The notes under the pieces are model-generated. The model did no database searches. It was not told the origin of the DNA and was given only the letters and a program-made list of their open reading frames with translations. Shown here in pieces: positions 33,730 to 43,407 of a stretch of DNA of 49,705 nt. Numbering within the stretch: the first letter of the stretch is position 1; every line of letters begins with the position of its first letter. Source of the DNA: Clostridia bacterium (GTDB lineage Bacteria; Bacillota; Clostridia; Oscillospirales; Acutalibacteraceae); contig JAFSCE010000023.1 of the NCBI GenBank assembly GCA_017436915.1, positions 1-49,705 on the forward strand. Reading direction: 5' to 3'. The translations under genes were made by a program, and so were the position numbers.

Positions 33730-35289
33730 TTATGCCAAAGCTGCTTTTCTTTTCTCTTTGTTCATATACATGGCGTGGTCCGCTTTAGCAAATACGTCTT
33801 CGTATATGTTGTCGATGCTGGGATCATACAGTGCCACGCCGCGCGCTACCGAAACCGGTACTCGATTATCAGATACGGTGATAACGTCGTGCGCGTAGGC
33901 ATCGTCCAATTTTTCCAATAAGTCGTGGTATTGCTTATAGTCATCACCTTTTAGCAACACCGCAAACTCGTCACCGCCGATACGGAACACGACGCTGTTT
34001 TTAAACGTCTCCATCAGGATGCGCGCCGTATGTACGATCAAATCGTTACCGACATCGTGCCCATAGCGGTCGTTGGTTTCTTTCAGGTTATTGATATCTG
34101 CTACCACCACACCGAACTGCGGGTTATTGCAATTGATTTCTCTATTGAGCTCTGCGATCGCTTCGGTATACGCAGTGCTGTTTTTAATACCTGTCAGCGA
34201 ATCGCGATAAGCCAACGCGTTGATATAGGTGGTATACTCTTGAATTTTCTCGTAGGTAGTACTTAACACACGGGACAGTGTGCCGACCTCGTCTTTGGAA
34301 TTCACCGGGATGTTGGCTAATTGCGCCTCGTTGATCCCTTCGGAAAGATCTTCCGCCGCCTTCGTTAACTGCTTTAACGGACGCACGATACGGTGTGTTA
34401 CAAAAATCGTATACAGAATGGAGAAGAACAACACGATCAAAAAAGCAAAGACGATCTTTCTGAGCATGGGATGAATTTCGTGTTGAATGTCCTTATAATC
34501 CGCACGCAATTCCAACTTCATGCCGTTGAGCAACGTGGCAGTGGCTTTGGTGTGCGGGTTGTTGGTATCTGCCGATTCCACTTGATTATAGACGGTTTGG
34601 GTATCGCTCGAAAGCAACACTGCTGAGCCGTGCTCGTACACCGAAATGTTGTTGATCTTATCCACCAAATATCCGAAATTCATATCAAACCCGATAACAC
34701 CGACCAATTCGGAATTTGCATATACGGGGATGGTATAGGAGATCATTTGCATATCATGACCGGGGAAATAGTAGGGGTCTAACCACGTGCCCTCGCCTTT
34801 TTGGATCGCCGTGTAATACCAGCCAACGTTTTTAACATCGTTTTCGGGGTATTTGGAAAGATCCGTGACCGGCATATTTTTGGTGGAACCGTTCTCGATC
34901 ACGCAATAAAAGCCGGTTTTGCTATCGGTATATTTCGGATTCAGACGCATGAAAAAGCCCTCTGCGCCGTTGGTGTTAAGCGCGATCTCCGAAAACATTT
35001 TTTGAGCTTTCTCGACGTATTTCGCCCGAAAATCGACATCCGTCAGTTGCGTAACCGATTGTATCTCGGTATTAGCATAATGCGCCATAACGGCGGCGGA
35101 TTTTTTGATGTCACCAAGCGAATCATTGATCAGTGCTGCTTCTTTTTGTGTGACGTTGTTGAGAATCCTGTCCGCGTCTTTGTGCATGATCTCGTGTGTC
35201 ATGTTAACAGCAATGGCCGAAACAACAGCGGTGATCACCAGCAATCCCGAAATCACCACGATCAAAATTTTATTCTTAATGGACTTCAT
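33730..35289 (-). CDS. Membrane diguanylate cyclase (dCACHE-HAMP-GGDEF)
   Basis: 519 residues. TM1 at about 7-27 and TM2 near 270-290 enclose an extracellular dCACHE sensor (GWYYTAIQKGEGTWLDPYYFPGHDM, then VGVIGFDMNFGYLV). A HAMP-like linker (RIVRPLKQLTKAAEDLSEG) and an intact GGDEF domain (RIGGDEF, GGDEF at 438-442) follow. It should make c-di-GMP on sensing an external small molecule. No RxxD I-site lies 5 residues before GGDEF (the stretch is FKNSVVF), so product inhibition is probably absent. ATG 35289 overlaps the previous stop by 4 bases. Last gene of the operon. Confidence 0.93.
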   Translation of the reverse strand: MKSIKNKILIVVISGLLVITAVVSAIAVNMTHEIMHKDADRILNNVTQKEAALINDSLGDIKKSAAVMAHYANTEIQSVTQLTDVDFRAKYVEKAQKMFSEIALNTNGAEGFFMRLNPKYTDSKTGFYCVIENGSTKNMPVTDLSKYPENDVKNVGWYYTAIQKGEGTWLDPYYFPGHDMQMISYTIPVYANSELVGVIGFDMNFGYLVDKINNISVYEHGSAVLLSSDTQTVYNQVESADTNNPHTKATATLLNGMKLELRADYKDIQHEIHPMLRKIVFAFLIVLFFSILYTIFVTHRIVRPLKQLTKAAEDLSEGINEAQLANIPVNSKDEVGTLSRVLSTTYEKIQEYTTYINALAYRDSLTGIKNSTAYTEAIAELNREINCNNPQFGVVVADINNLKETNDRYGHDVGNDLIVHTARILMETFKNSVVFRIGGDEFAVLLKGDDYKQYHDLLEKLDDAYAHDVITVSDNRVPVSVARGVALYDPSIDNIYEDVFAKADHAMYMNKEKRKAALA

Positions 35290-37382
35290 GTGTTCTGTTC
35301 TCCTTTTGTGGGGACAAGTTTGCAATACCCTTCCAAAACGATCATACCGTCGGCATCGTTTACGCGCTTTCCGCTAAAACGCACCGTGACCATTCCCAGC
35401 GAAGGATGTAGCCACGGGAACTCCGTTTGAATAGCGTTTCCGCACTCAACCATCGTTTTAATACTTTCGTATACTTCTTCCGCAAAATCCGGGTGAATGT
35501 TAGACATATAATATGCATACCACTCTGCAGGGGTATACTTCACGTCTGCTGCCATGATCTGCTCCATTGTTTCATCCACGTGGAGCTCGCGATGCGCAGT
35601 TGCTTTGCCGATGCGCATCATCCAAAGGCCGACACCGTTTTCACGCAAAATATCTTTTGGGTCAAAATGTAAAATTCCCATTTTTGCCTTAAATTCATAA
35701 ATTGTTTCAAGGAATTTAAGACGCTCTTGGTATTCGTTGGTGGTGGGGTCAATATATGCTTTTTCAATCGCATCCGCGGTGTTGGGTTTATCGAACAAGT
35801 ACCCTTGAATAACGTCGGGCAGCAACAATTCCAGAATTGCCAGTTCACGGGCACTTTCCACACCCTCGCAGCAGGTGCGGATAGCATTACCTTTGGCAAA
35901 TTCAATGACGTTACTGACGAGTTTGTGATTGTACGTATCTTTTTCAATTCCGCTGACGAATACGCGATCGATCTTGATCTCGTCTACGTTCAATTGCTTG
36001 AGATACCCCAGATTGGAATATCCCGTGCCGAAATCGTCGATTGCAAAATGCATATTGTATGCGCGAAGTTCTTTCATCGTGTTGATGAGCTGCTCGCTGC
36101 TATGCAGTTCGATGGACTCCGTGATCTCAATCGTTAACGCCTCGCTCGGCAAACCGACTTCACGGAGTGTACGGATCACTTTTTCGGCTAAAAAGGCATC
36201 TTCAAACTGAAGCGCCGAAAAGTTTACGCTGACGCGCAGTTCGGGTAAGATTTCCCTCCATTTTTTACATTGGCTAACCGCTTCTCGCAGCACCCAAAGC
36301 CCCACGTCTTTGATAAGTCCCGATTGCTCCAACACGGGGATAAATTCATCGGGGAACACTTTTCCGCGTGTTTTGGAATGATAGCGAAGCAGTGCTTCAA
36401 CGCCGTAAATTTCATAATTTCCGGCATGAAGTTGCGGTTGATAGTGAACTTCAAATTCCTTGTACCCATTTTCAACACTGGCTTTGAGTTCTTCAAGTAA
36501 AGCAAGTGTTGAAATTTTTCGGCTGAGATCTTCGGAGGAGAAGAATTCAATGCGGTTATTGGAAATGTTCTTTGCTTTTTTGAGCGTCATGTTGATGGAA
36601 TCGAGCAGTTGTGTTTCATCATAGAACAGGGCTTTGTCGATCGGCACCGCACCGGCGGTAAAGGTGCATTTTTCAATCATGGATTCTTTGATGGTTTCAA
36701 AGATCGCACGCACGTCCTCTTCCGAAACGGCATCCACGATTAGGGCAAAATAATTGTGGTCCACATGATACGCCGCCTTAACACGGGTGGCGTTTTCGAG
36801 CAGCTCTGCAATTTCTTTCAAAAGTGCGTCGCCGTATTCACGACCGTGGGATAAATTGATTGCCGCAAGACCATCAATATCCAAAAACATCAGATAACCT
36901 TGGCTTGTTTCGAGAACACTTTTAAGATCTTGGCGAAGTTTGTTTTTGTTCCACAGTGCGGTGAGAGGGTTGTATAAATGCCGCAGGTTTTCCTCTGATG
37001 CTCTGCCGATCATCAGGTGAGGTTTTCCGCTGTCGTCGCGAATCACCGTGCCGTGGCAATTGATCCACACCTTTTCCCCGTTTCGGTTGACCCAACGGTA
37101 ATCCATGTTGTGCGTGTCTTTTTTACCGTTTTTAATATCGGTAAGACTTGCTAAAACAGCATCACGATCGGCGGGGTAGATAATCCGCATCATGTCGGGT
37201 GTGCTATTTGTGTTACTGCCGTCTTTACGGATATCGTAGTAGATATCGATATCGCCGAAAAACCACCGCGTATCCGCACCGATATCCCATATAAACAAAT
37301 AGTCGTCGGTAGAGCGATTGATGGTTTCAATGAGCTTTAACGTTGTGTCGAACCCGTCACTTGTTTTTAAAAATTTATCCAT
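35286..37382 (-). CDS. PAS-GGDEF(degenerate)-EAL phosphodiesterase with C-terminal PAS-like domain
   Basis: 698 residues, cytoplasmic. An N-terminal PAS domain (about 20-130) is followed by a GGDEF-like domain whose catalytic loop is replaced by VDHNYF (207-212), so it cannot synthesise c-di-GMP. The EAL domain (about 290-540) keeps EALLR (329-333), the metal site DDFGTGYSNL (449-458), KIDRVF and EGVES (506-510). It should hydrolyse c-di-GMP. A further PAS-like part (about 560-698) ends the protein. ATG 37382 lies inside the DUF4956 gene (8-base overlap), and translation is coupled. Confidence 0.93.
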   Translation of the reverse strand: MDKFLKTSDGFDTTLKLIETINRSTDDYLFIWDIGADTRWFFGDIDIYYDIRKDGSNTNSTPDMMRIIYPADRDAVLASLTDIKNGKKDTHNMDYRWVNRNGEKVWINCHGTVIRDDSGKPHLMIGRASEENLRHLYNPLTALWNKNKLRQDLKSVLETSQGYLMFLDIDGLAAINLSHGREYGDALLKEIAELLENATRVKAAYHVDHNYFALIVDAVSEEDVRAIFETIKESMIEKCTFTAGAVPIDKALFYDETQLLDSINMTLKKAKNISNNRIEFFSSEDLSRKISTLALLEELKASVENGYKEFEVHYQPQLHAGNYEIYGVEALLRYHSKTRGKVFPDEFIPVLEQSGLIKDVGLWVLREAVSQCKKWREILPELRVSVNFSALQFEDAFLAEKVIRTLREVGLPSEALTIEITESIELHSSEQLINTMKELRAYNMHFAIDDFGTGYSNLGYLKQLNVDEIKIDRVFVSGIEKDTYNHKLVSNVIEFAKGNAIRTCCEGVESARELAILELLLPDVIQGYLFDKPNTADAIEKAYIDPTTNEYQERLKFLETIYEFKAKMGILHFDPKDILRENGVGLWMMRIGKATAHRELHVDETMEQIMAADVKYTPAEWYAYYMSNIHPDFAEEVYESIKTMVECGNAIQTEFPWLHPSLGMVTVRFSGKRVNDADGMIVLEGYCKLVPTKGEQNT

Positions 37383-38046
37383 GATATTCACCGTTATACT
37401 GGATAAGAGTGGCGTCGTCGACACCCTCTATATCGCGGATTTTATCGAGGAAAAACAGATCGTTGTCTTTGCAATATACTTCGACCGCCATTTCGGTTTT
37501 ACCTTTGCGGACGGTTTTTGATTTAACAAAATACTTCATCTTGCCAAACGCGCGAATGACCATGTCGCCGACCTCGTCGCCAACATAGTGAATGACGGCG
37601 ATGTAAATGCGACCTTTTTGCTGCTTGTGGTAGAACAAAATGACCATGCCGATCATCACAACGGCCGTTACCAATACCAGCAAATACATGCCCGCCCCCG
37701 ACGTAATGCCTGTTGTGATGGCCCAGAATAAATACAACAGATCCAAGGGGTCCTTTACCGCGGTACGGAAACGCACGATGGACAACGCGCCGACCATACC
37801 AAGGGAGATCACGATGTTGGTACTGATGGCGAGTGTAACCATGGCGGTCAGCACCGTCATACCGACCAAGGTGATGGCAAAGCTTCTGGAATAAATAACG
37901 CCGACGTAGAATTTGCTGTAAACGTAATAGATGACCGCTCCCATCAGTACGGCGGTTATCAAGCCCAGTGCAATCGTCGTAAGACTTGCACCATCAAAAG
38001 CACCCGATTCCAGTATGGAATTCTTAATAAAATCCTGAACGCTCAT
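37375..38046 (-). CDS. DUF4956 membrane protein
   Basis: 223 residues. Four to five membrane segments (about 25-150) hold the conserved VGALSIVRFRTAVKDPLDLLYLFWAITTGI block of DUF4956. A soluble C-terminal domain follows. Function is unknown, but the gene is repeatedly found with VTC-domain and CotH genes, as here. ATG 38046 follows GGAGGGG; the VTC stop is 15 bases upstream. Confidence 0.9.
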   Translation of the reverse strand: MSVQDFIKNSILESGAFDGASLTTIALGLITAVLMGAVIYYVYSKFYVGVIYSRSFAITLVGMTVLTAMVTLAISTNIVISLGMVGALSIVRFRTAVKDPLDLLYLFWAITTGITSGAGMYLLVLVTAVVMIGMVILFYHKQQKGRIYIAVIHYVGDEVGDMVIRAFGKMKYFVKSKTVRKGKTEMAVEVYCKDNDLFFLDKIRDIEGVDDATLIQYNGEYHG

Positions 38047-38061
38047 ATAAATCCCCTCCGA

Positions 38062-38784
38062 TTAGTTTTCATACCAGTATTTGAAACTGTTCATGTACTC
38101 GGTTTTTTCATAACACAGCACGTATTTGGAAACGGCCGTGAATTCTGACGCTCTGTCGGGTAGAAGTTCTCTAACAAACTGCGGAAGGAATTCCGTGAAT
38201 TTGACTTCCATAACGCATTTGCCCGGTTCCAGCACCGATAGGGTTGGTAATGTGGGATCGAAAATGTCGAAACTGCCCACGGCGGCACGCACGTCCATAT
38301 CAAAGGTGATGCGCACCGTTCCCTCGTCCAACACCCACGGTTCACGGTCGTAATCGACAATGGTGCGAGGGCGCATCATGTTGCTGACACACTCCACGTA
38401 AAATTCCCGACACAGCGGTTGGTCGCTGTGTAAGAGGAATTCATAATCCCCCTCGAGGATCTTATAGACCTCGTCTTTGGTAAGCGATGCCGCTTCTTTA
38501 AAGATATAAGCACCGAACTTTTTTTTGCGTTCCAACTTGATACTGCTGTCGCCGCAATCGTAGATACGAATACGGTATTTTTTTCGCCGAAGAACGCCTG
38601 CGTCCTTTTCTTCGTACGCCGATTTATAACAATCGTCAAAATACAGACTGCGCAGCATATATCCGCCGTTTTTGGCGTGTTTGTCAAGCTTTAGCATAGG
38701 ATCTAACCGCTGGCAGATGAGTTGTTTCTGAGCGGTATCGATCAGGTATTTCCACTCGTTACGATATCGTTCAGCTTTCGACAT
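38062..38784 (-). CDS. VTC-domain polyphosphate polymerase-like protein
   Basis: 240 residues forming a VTC tunnel fold. RNEWKYLID at the start, LRSLYFDD, RRKKYRIRIYD and KLERKKK give the basic tunnel residues, and VMEVKFTEFLP carries a metal-binding Glu. In yeast VTC makes polyphosphate from ATP. The bacterial family is typed by fold, so polyphosphate synthesis is likely but unproven. ATG 38784 follows GGAGG and overlaps the CotH stop by 14 bases. Confidence 0.88.
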   Translation of the reverse strand: MSKAERYRNEWKYLIDTAQKQLICQRLDPMLKLDKHAKNGGYMLRSLYFDDCYKSAYEEKDAGVLRRKKYRIRIYDCGDSSIKLERKKKFGAYIFKEAASLTKDEVYKILEGDYEFLLHSDQPLCREFYVECVSNMMRPRTIVDYDREPWVLDEGTVRITFDMDVRAAVGSFDIFDPTLPTLSVLEPGKCVMEVKFTEFLPQFVRELLPDRASEFTAVSKYVLCYEKTEYMNSFKYWYEN

Positions 38785-40534
38785 AGACGTCCTCCGCAAC
38801 GTTCCCCTTCTTATCCACGTAGAAGCTCTTGGTACCGTATATTTTTCCTTTTTCCAAAATATAACTGTCGAACGCCACTTGACTTTGCCCACTTTCATTG
38901 GTGGCGGTCACGCGCATAAAATACTGACCGGCAGGCAGCTTGTTCAGCTTAATCGTCGGGATAGAAAGCCCTGTTTCCTTTACAAGGGTACTCGTAAACC
39001 GATAGTTGCGGGACAGCTCAAAGGTGTAGGTGATATCCTCACCGTTGAAATCAAACGAGCCCTCCCACTGTACCGTGTATCCATCGTCCTTTTTCTTCGG
39101 AACACCGATGTAGAACGGCATTGGTTTTTTGAGTGATTCTTCATACCGTGCATAGTTATCGGCGATTTCTGCGTTGATGCTGTTCACCACTCTGTCGTAC
39201 TGCGCCGGTGTCAGCCGCGCATAAGTTAAGTCACGACCGGAATAGATCAGGGGCTTGAGCAATTTGGCATACGGTTTTACGTACGAATCCACAAGCTCCG
39301 GAGTCAGCAGTTCTTTTAAGTCTTTCATCGCTTCGTCCAATGCTTTGCGGAAAGATTCGGATTTTAAGCAGCGTTGGAACAACACGTTACCCCAATAGTT
39401 ACTGACACCGCTTTCCCAACCCTCGTAATCTTCACGACCGACAATCTTATACTCAGTACGCGCTAAGGAGCCGTCCATATCCCACGGCAAAATATACCAG
39501 CGGTCGACGTTTTGAGGACTGTATAGATAGAAGTTACGGCTTTGGGTGTCGACGTTGCCGAGTATCAAGTTAAACGCCATCCAATAGGCGATGTTTTCCA
39601 TGTCGAATTTTTCGGCGAGGATGTCTTCGATCGGTTTTGAGAAATCGTTGACCTCTTCGAGCAACTTGATCAGCTTGGTATGGTCATCGTCGCCTTTGAT
39701 CTCTAAAATCTCTTCGAATTTTTTGAGATCATACCGCGGGTCGTCTTTTAGCACGATGGTGTCTTCATACCGATAAAACTCACAAAAGTTCACCTTATAA
39801 AGATGTCCGCGATTATCCAAGCCGTGTGCCTTTAGGGCAGTTTTATTAAGTTGTTCAACCTGTGTGTAAATACCGTAGTTTTCAAATTTAGCGTTATCGC
39901 CTGCAGTGGTATCCTTAACGTACAAGCGCACGAAGGTGGTGCGCAAACCCATTAATTCTTCCACGTGGGTCAGTAAGTCAAATGCTAACTTATTGCGGAA
40001 ACGCAGACCGTCACCTTGGTGCTTGTTGAGTGCGATGGTGGTTTGTCCCCGCCAATCGCCCTTGTTTTCTTTGATGGCAATTTTGTAGTTTTTCTGCGGA
40101 TTTCGGCTGGAAGACTGGCCGCGGATCTGAACGGTACAGTTAGACGCGACTTGTCCGTAACCGAATTCGCCCGGGATCAAACCGTTTTTGTCGCCAACCT
40201 GCAACAACCCTGCCACTTTATAGCGGTCAACGCCCATGCGATCGTAATCGTACGCGGAATAGGTATTGATCTCTTCCCACGTATGATCGGTGCCCTCACC
40301 CTCGTTACCACGGGAAACGGTTAGGTACATCGTGACGATCTCGGTGTCGTCGTACATGTCGTACAACAGATCTTTGTCGCGCAAATGAATACCCATTTCA
40401 TCTTGGATCTCTTGCTTGTCGATCTCGGTACCGAACTGCGAGCCGACCGACTGCGTAGACGGGGCACAGCCACAAACCGTACCCAACACGAGGAGCGCTG
40501 TTAATACAAGCGCCAAAATGCGTTTCATTCCCAT
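38771..40534 (-). CDS. CotH kinase-like lipoprotein
   Basis: 587 residues. A lipobox signal (MGMKRILALVLTALLVLGTVCGC) puts it on the outer face of the membrane. The CotH kinase region has GQSSSRNPQKNYKIAIKE, VRLYVKDTTAG, the catalytic stretch LGNVDTQSRNFYLYS and WYILPWDMDGSLA. CotH in Bacillus is an atypical secreted kinase for spore-coat proteins. Here it lies between pelG and VTC in an exopolysaccharide operon. ATG 40534 follows AAGGAG and is 1 base after the pelG stop. Confidence 0.92.
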   Translation of the reverse strand: MGMKRILALVLTALLVLGTVCGCAPSTQSVGSQFGTEIDKQEIQDEMGIHLRDKDLLYDMYDDTEIVTMYLTVSRGNEGEGTDHTWEEINTYSAYDYDRMGVDRYKVAGLLQVGDKNGLIPGEFGYGQVASNCTVQIRGQSSSRNPQKNYKIAIKENKGDWRGQTTIALNKHQGDGLRFRNKLAFDLLTHVEELMGLRTTFVRLYVKDTTAGDNAKFENYGIYTQVEQLNKTALKAHGLDNRGHLYKVNFCEFYRYEDTIVLKDDPRYDLKKFEEILEIKGDDDHTKLIKLLEEVNDFSKPIEDILAEKFDMENIAYWMAFNLILGNVDTQSRNFYLYSPQNVDRWYILPWDMDGSLARTEYKIVGREDYEGWESGVSNYWGNVLFQRCLKSESFRKALDEAMKDLKELLTPELVDSYVKPYAKLLKPLIYSGRDLTYARLTPAQYDRVVNSINAEIADNYARYEESLKKPMPFYIGVPKKKDDGYTVQWEGSFDFNGEDITYTFELSRNYRFTSTLVKETGLSIPTIKLNKLPAGQYFMRVTATNESGQSQVAFDSYILEKGKIYGTKSFYVDKKGNVAEDVYVES

Positions 40535-40535
40535 A

Positions 40536-41987
40536 CTATCTCCTTTCAAACCGTTCTTCCAAAAAGACACCGAGCCGTGAGAATCTTCCCGAGCGGTCCT
40601 CGGCGACCAACGGTTGCACCGACAAAATATAATACGGTAACCGCTTGGTAAAATAATCCAACCGTCTGGCGGTCGCAATCACAAATGCCATCGCAGCGAG
40701 CAAAAATCCGAACCCGTAATACACGTTCGGGAACAATAGAGATACCAGCGTGAACACGATGGTGCAGCCCGCAAACAAGGCGGTGGTTAAACAAGCCCCT
40801 TTATAATCGGTGAAATACAGTAAGATGAGCATTAACATGTTACCGATGGCATACAAACCGTATGCTACGCAAAGCGTGCGGAAATAGCCGCGCATGATCT
40901 CGTTGAAGCCGAGCGGTAACAAATCCAGCAAATATCCGCCCAAGGCAATGCAGGCGGCAGTAAACAACAGTTGCTTGAGTGCGGTATAGAAAATCTCGGT
41001 TTTAAGTGTGCCGAGCATTTCTTTTTCGGATTGTAAAATATCTTTAATGGTACCTTTATCGTTGTAAAGACTGTAGTGGTTACGATATTTGGGATAAAAA
41101 TTGACTTCCACCGAAACGACGAAGTTTACGGTTGTCATTAAAGCGGTCATAAACGCGAGAAGCGCCGGAACATCGTGCCACGGAGCTCCGTAAAACAACC
41201 CGTGAACGTGTACGCGAATGTCCGAAAACCACATGATCACCAAGTGTGAAAACATACCGATGTTCATGAACAGTCCCGAAAGAGCAAGCGGTAAAAAGGC
41301 ATCGATCCATCTTAAAAAGGTGAACGCGCCGAGGTCGGTATGCGGGAAATAGCGATGAAGTAAAATGACGTTCCAAACGAGCATTACGCCGTATCCGACC
41401 GACACCGCAAAAAGAAGTGCCTCCACAACGGGTAAACGAAGCCATAACAGCAAGGCGCCCAGCGCGATCGCCACGGCAACGGATGTGAGGAACGAAAGGA
41501 AAATGCCACGGTAATCCTTGATAGCGGAGAGAAAGCTCATGGCATTCCATACGATAATGAGTTCGTTAAACAGTACAAAGCATAAAAGCCCTTGAAACAA
41601 GGTGGCACCGGAAAACAAGAGAAAAATGCCGTACAGCACACTGCCGACCGCCATCATAATGACGGTGGAACCCCAAAAGCACGGCAACACCGCGTGATTT
41701 TTTTCTTCAAACAGCATATCTGCCACGTAGCGGGTGACCACCATGGAGAAAAACGAAGAAACCGTGACCGACGCAAGCAAGGTGTAGGTGATCATACAGA
41801 TCAAAAGTTCACGCGTATGCGTTGCCACCTCAAATGCGGTGCACAGCGCCATGATGCCGAGAAGCAGGATCACGCCGAGCAGCATCGGGCCGGCACAAAT
41901 GACGGTTGCATAACCGTAGGCCTTGGCGGTGTTGAGCACACCTTTTTTATGGAACAGTTTTTTTAGTTCAAAGCCGATGCCTGCCAC
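40536..41987 (-). CDS. pelG: PelG-type exopolysaccharide membrane transporter
   Basis: 483 residues with about 12 membrane segments, MOP-flippase-like. It starts MAGIGFELKKLFHKKG, the PelG hallmark, and includes YGYATVICAGPMLLGV. PelG moves the Pel polymer across the membrane together with PelD, PelE and PelF. It starts at GTG 41987, which has GAGGTGG 7 bases upstream and lies inside the pelF end (25-base overlap). Confidence 0.93.
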   Translation of the reverse strand: MAGIGFELKKLFHKKGVLNTAKAYGYATVICAGPMLLGVILLLGIMALCTAFEVATHTRELLICMITYTLLASVTVSSFFSMVVTRYVADMLFEEKNHAVLPCFWGSTVIMMAVGSVLYGIFLLFSGATLFQGLLCFVLFNELIIVWNAMSFLSAIKDYRGIFLSFLTSVAVAIALGALLLWLRLPVVEALLFAVSVGYGVMLVWNVILLHRYFPHTDLGAFTFLRWIDAFLPLALSGLFMNIGMFSHLVIMWFSDIRVHVHGLFYGAPWHDVPALLAFMTALMTTVNFVVSVEVNFYPKYRNHYSLYNDKGTIKDILQSEKEMLGTLKTEIFYTALKQLLFTAACIALGGYLLDLLPLGFNEIMRGYFRTLCVAYGLYAIGNMLMLILLYFTDYKGACLTTALFAGCTIVFTLVSLLFPNVYYGFGFLLAAMAFVIATARRLDYFTKRLPYYILSVQPLVAEDRSGRFSRLGVFLEERFERR

Positions 41988-43398
41988 TCGGTTTCCACCT
42001 CTTTATACAAATCTCGGTATTTTGTCAGCATGATATTGTATCGAAAATACTTGTAGGCACGCTGTTGCCCGATCTCGCCCATTTCGCGGCGCAGGTCGCC
42101 GGACTCGCACATCATTTCCATGGCATCGGCGAGCTTTTCGCGTTGCATGGGTGGGACGAAATATCCCGCTTTTCCCAGCGTGTCTTCGGGTTTGCCGTTG
42201 ATCAGCTCGCTGCAACAACCGACGTCGGTGGTTACGCACGGGCGATGTGCCGCAAACGATTCCAGTACCGAAAGCGGTTGTCCTTCCGAAAGACTGGTTA
42301 AGATCGTAAAATCACATTTTTCCAGATATTCCACAACGTTGACGGGCCCGGTAAAGGCGATTTTATCTTCACCTAACCCCAACTGTGCGGCAAGCGCTTC
42401 GCATTCCGCGGCATATTCGGGGTCTTCCGTTTTGTTGCCCATCACGTACAAAAACACGTTGTCCATACGGCATGTCAATTCAAAGAAGGCGTATATCAAC
42501 GTTTTGACGTCCTTAATAGGCACCAAGCGGATGACCGCCCCGATCACGACTTTGCCGTCGTCTTCCTTAAGCGGGATATCGCAAAAGCGTTCGTAGCTGA
42601 TACCGTTTTCAATCACGCGGCATTTTTCGGGAGCACAACCCATGTCGATCTGGGTGTGCATTGCACGTGTGAACAGCGATGTGACGCGAAACGCCCTTTT
42701 GTATATTAAGTCGGACAACATATAGAAGAAATTGATCCAATGCGGTTTGAACGCTCGCTCCACCCACTTGGCACGAATGATCTCTTCCTCGCGCTCGCGG
42801 GTGTAGATGCCGTGTTCGGTTAGGAGCAAGGGCTTGTTGTAAATGTACGCGCCCATGGATGCCAGTAACCCGCCGTAACCCGTGCTGATCGCATGGTAAC
42901 AATCGGCTTTGGGGACTTCGGTACCCATCAAGTACAGCACCGGCAGTAGCCGTGAACGAACGGAATGAAACGCATCCGAAAAAGCAATGAAGGGGAATTC
43001 TTCTTCACACGTTTTGGTAAGCGTTTCCAAAAAGCTTTGGCTTTTCAGGTAAGACATGGGGTTGATCTGCTTAACTTGGTACAGATCAAACAGCAAGTCC
43101 CAGTTTGGATTTCCGGAAGTTACCAGTTCTCGGTGTGCCTGCATTTCGGCATCGTTAAACGTATAGTTGAAGATGCCGCTGTCTTTGACGCGCAAGGCAT
43201 CATCCAGAAATACCTGATGTATTTCCACCACGTTTTTCGGCAGCGTATACTGAAAATTATCCTTATCCTCTGCTTTGGCACCGATCACCCACAACACGAA
43301 TTATGTTCCGGCATTTCGGTTATGTATTGATGCATCCAGGTGGAAACACCGCCCTTGATGAACGGATAACACCCTTCCAGAATCAAACAAATTCTCAC
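41963..43398 (-). CDS. pelF: PelF glycosyltransferase with an apparent 1-base frameshift
   Basis: A GT4-type cytosolic enzyme that polymerises the Pel chain from UDP-GalNAc-type donors. The long frame from 43297 contains HAISTGYGG, LLTEHGIYTREREEEI (PelF signature), VIRLVPIKDVKTLIYAF, and SEGQPLSVLESFAAHRPCV. The expected N-terminus (MRICLILEGCYPFIKGGVSTWMH, GTG 43398 with AGGAG upstream) lies in a different frame and stops at GGG TGA. One extra T near 43303 would give PEHNFVLWVIGAKAED and one frame of 478 residues. This is either a sequencing error or a real inactivation; the downstream frame can also start at 43297 with a poor start. Confidence 0.85.
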
Positions 43399-43407
43399 GT
43401 TATACTC

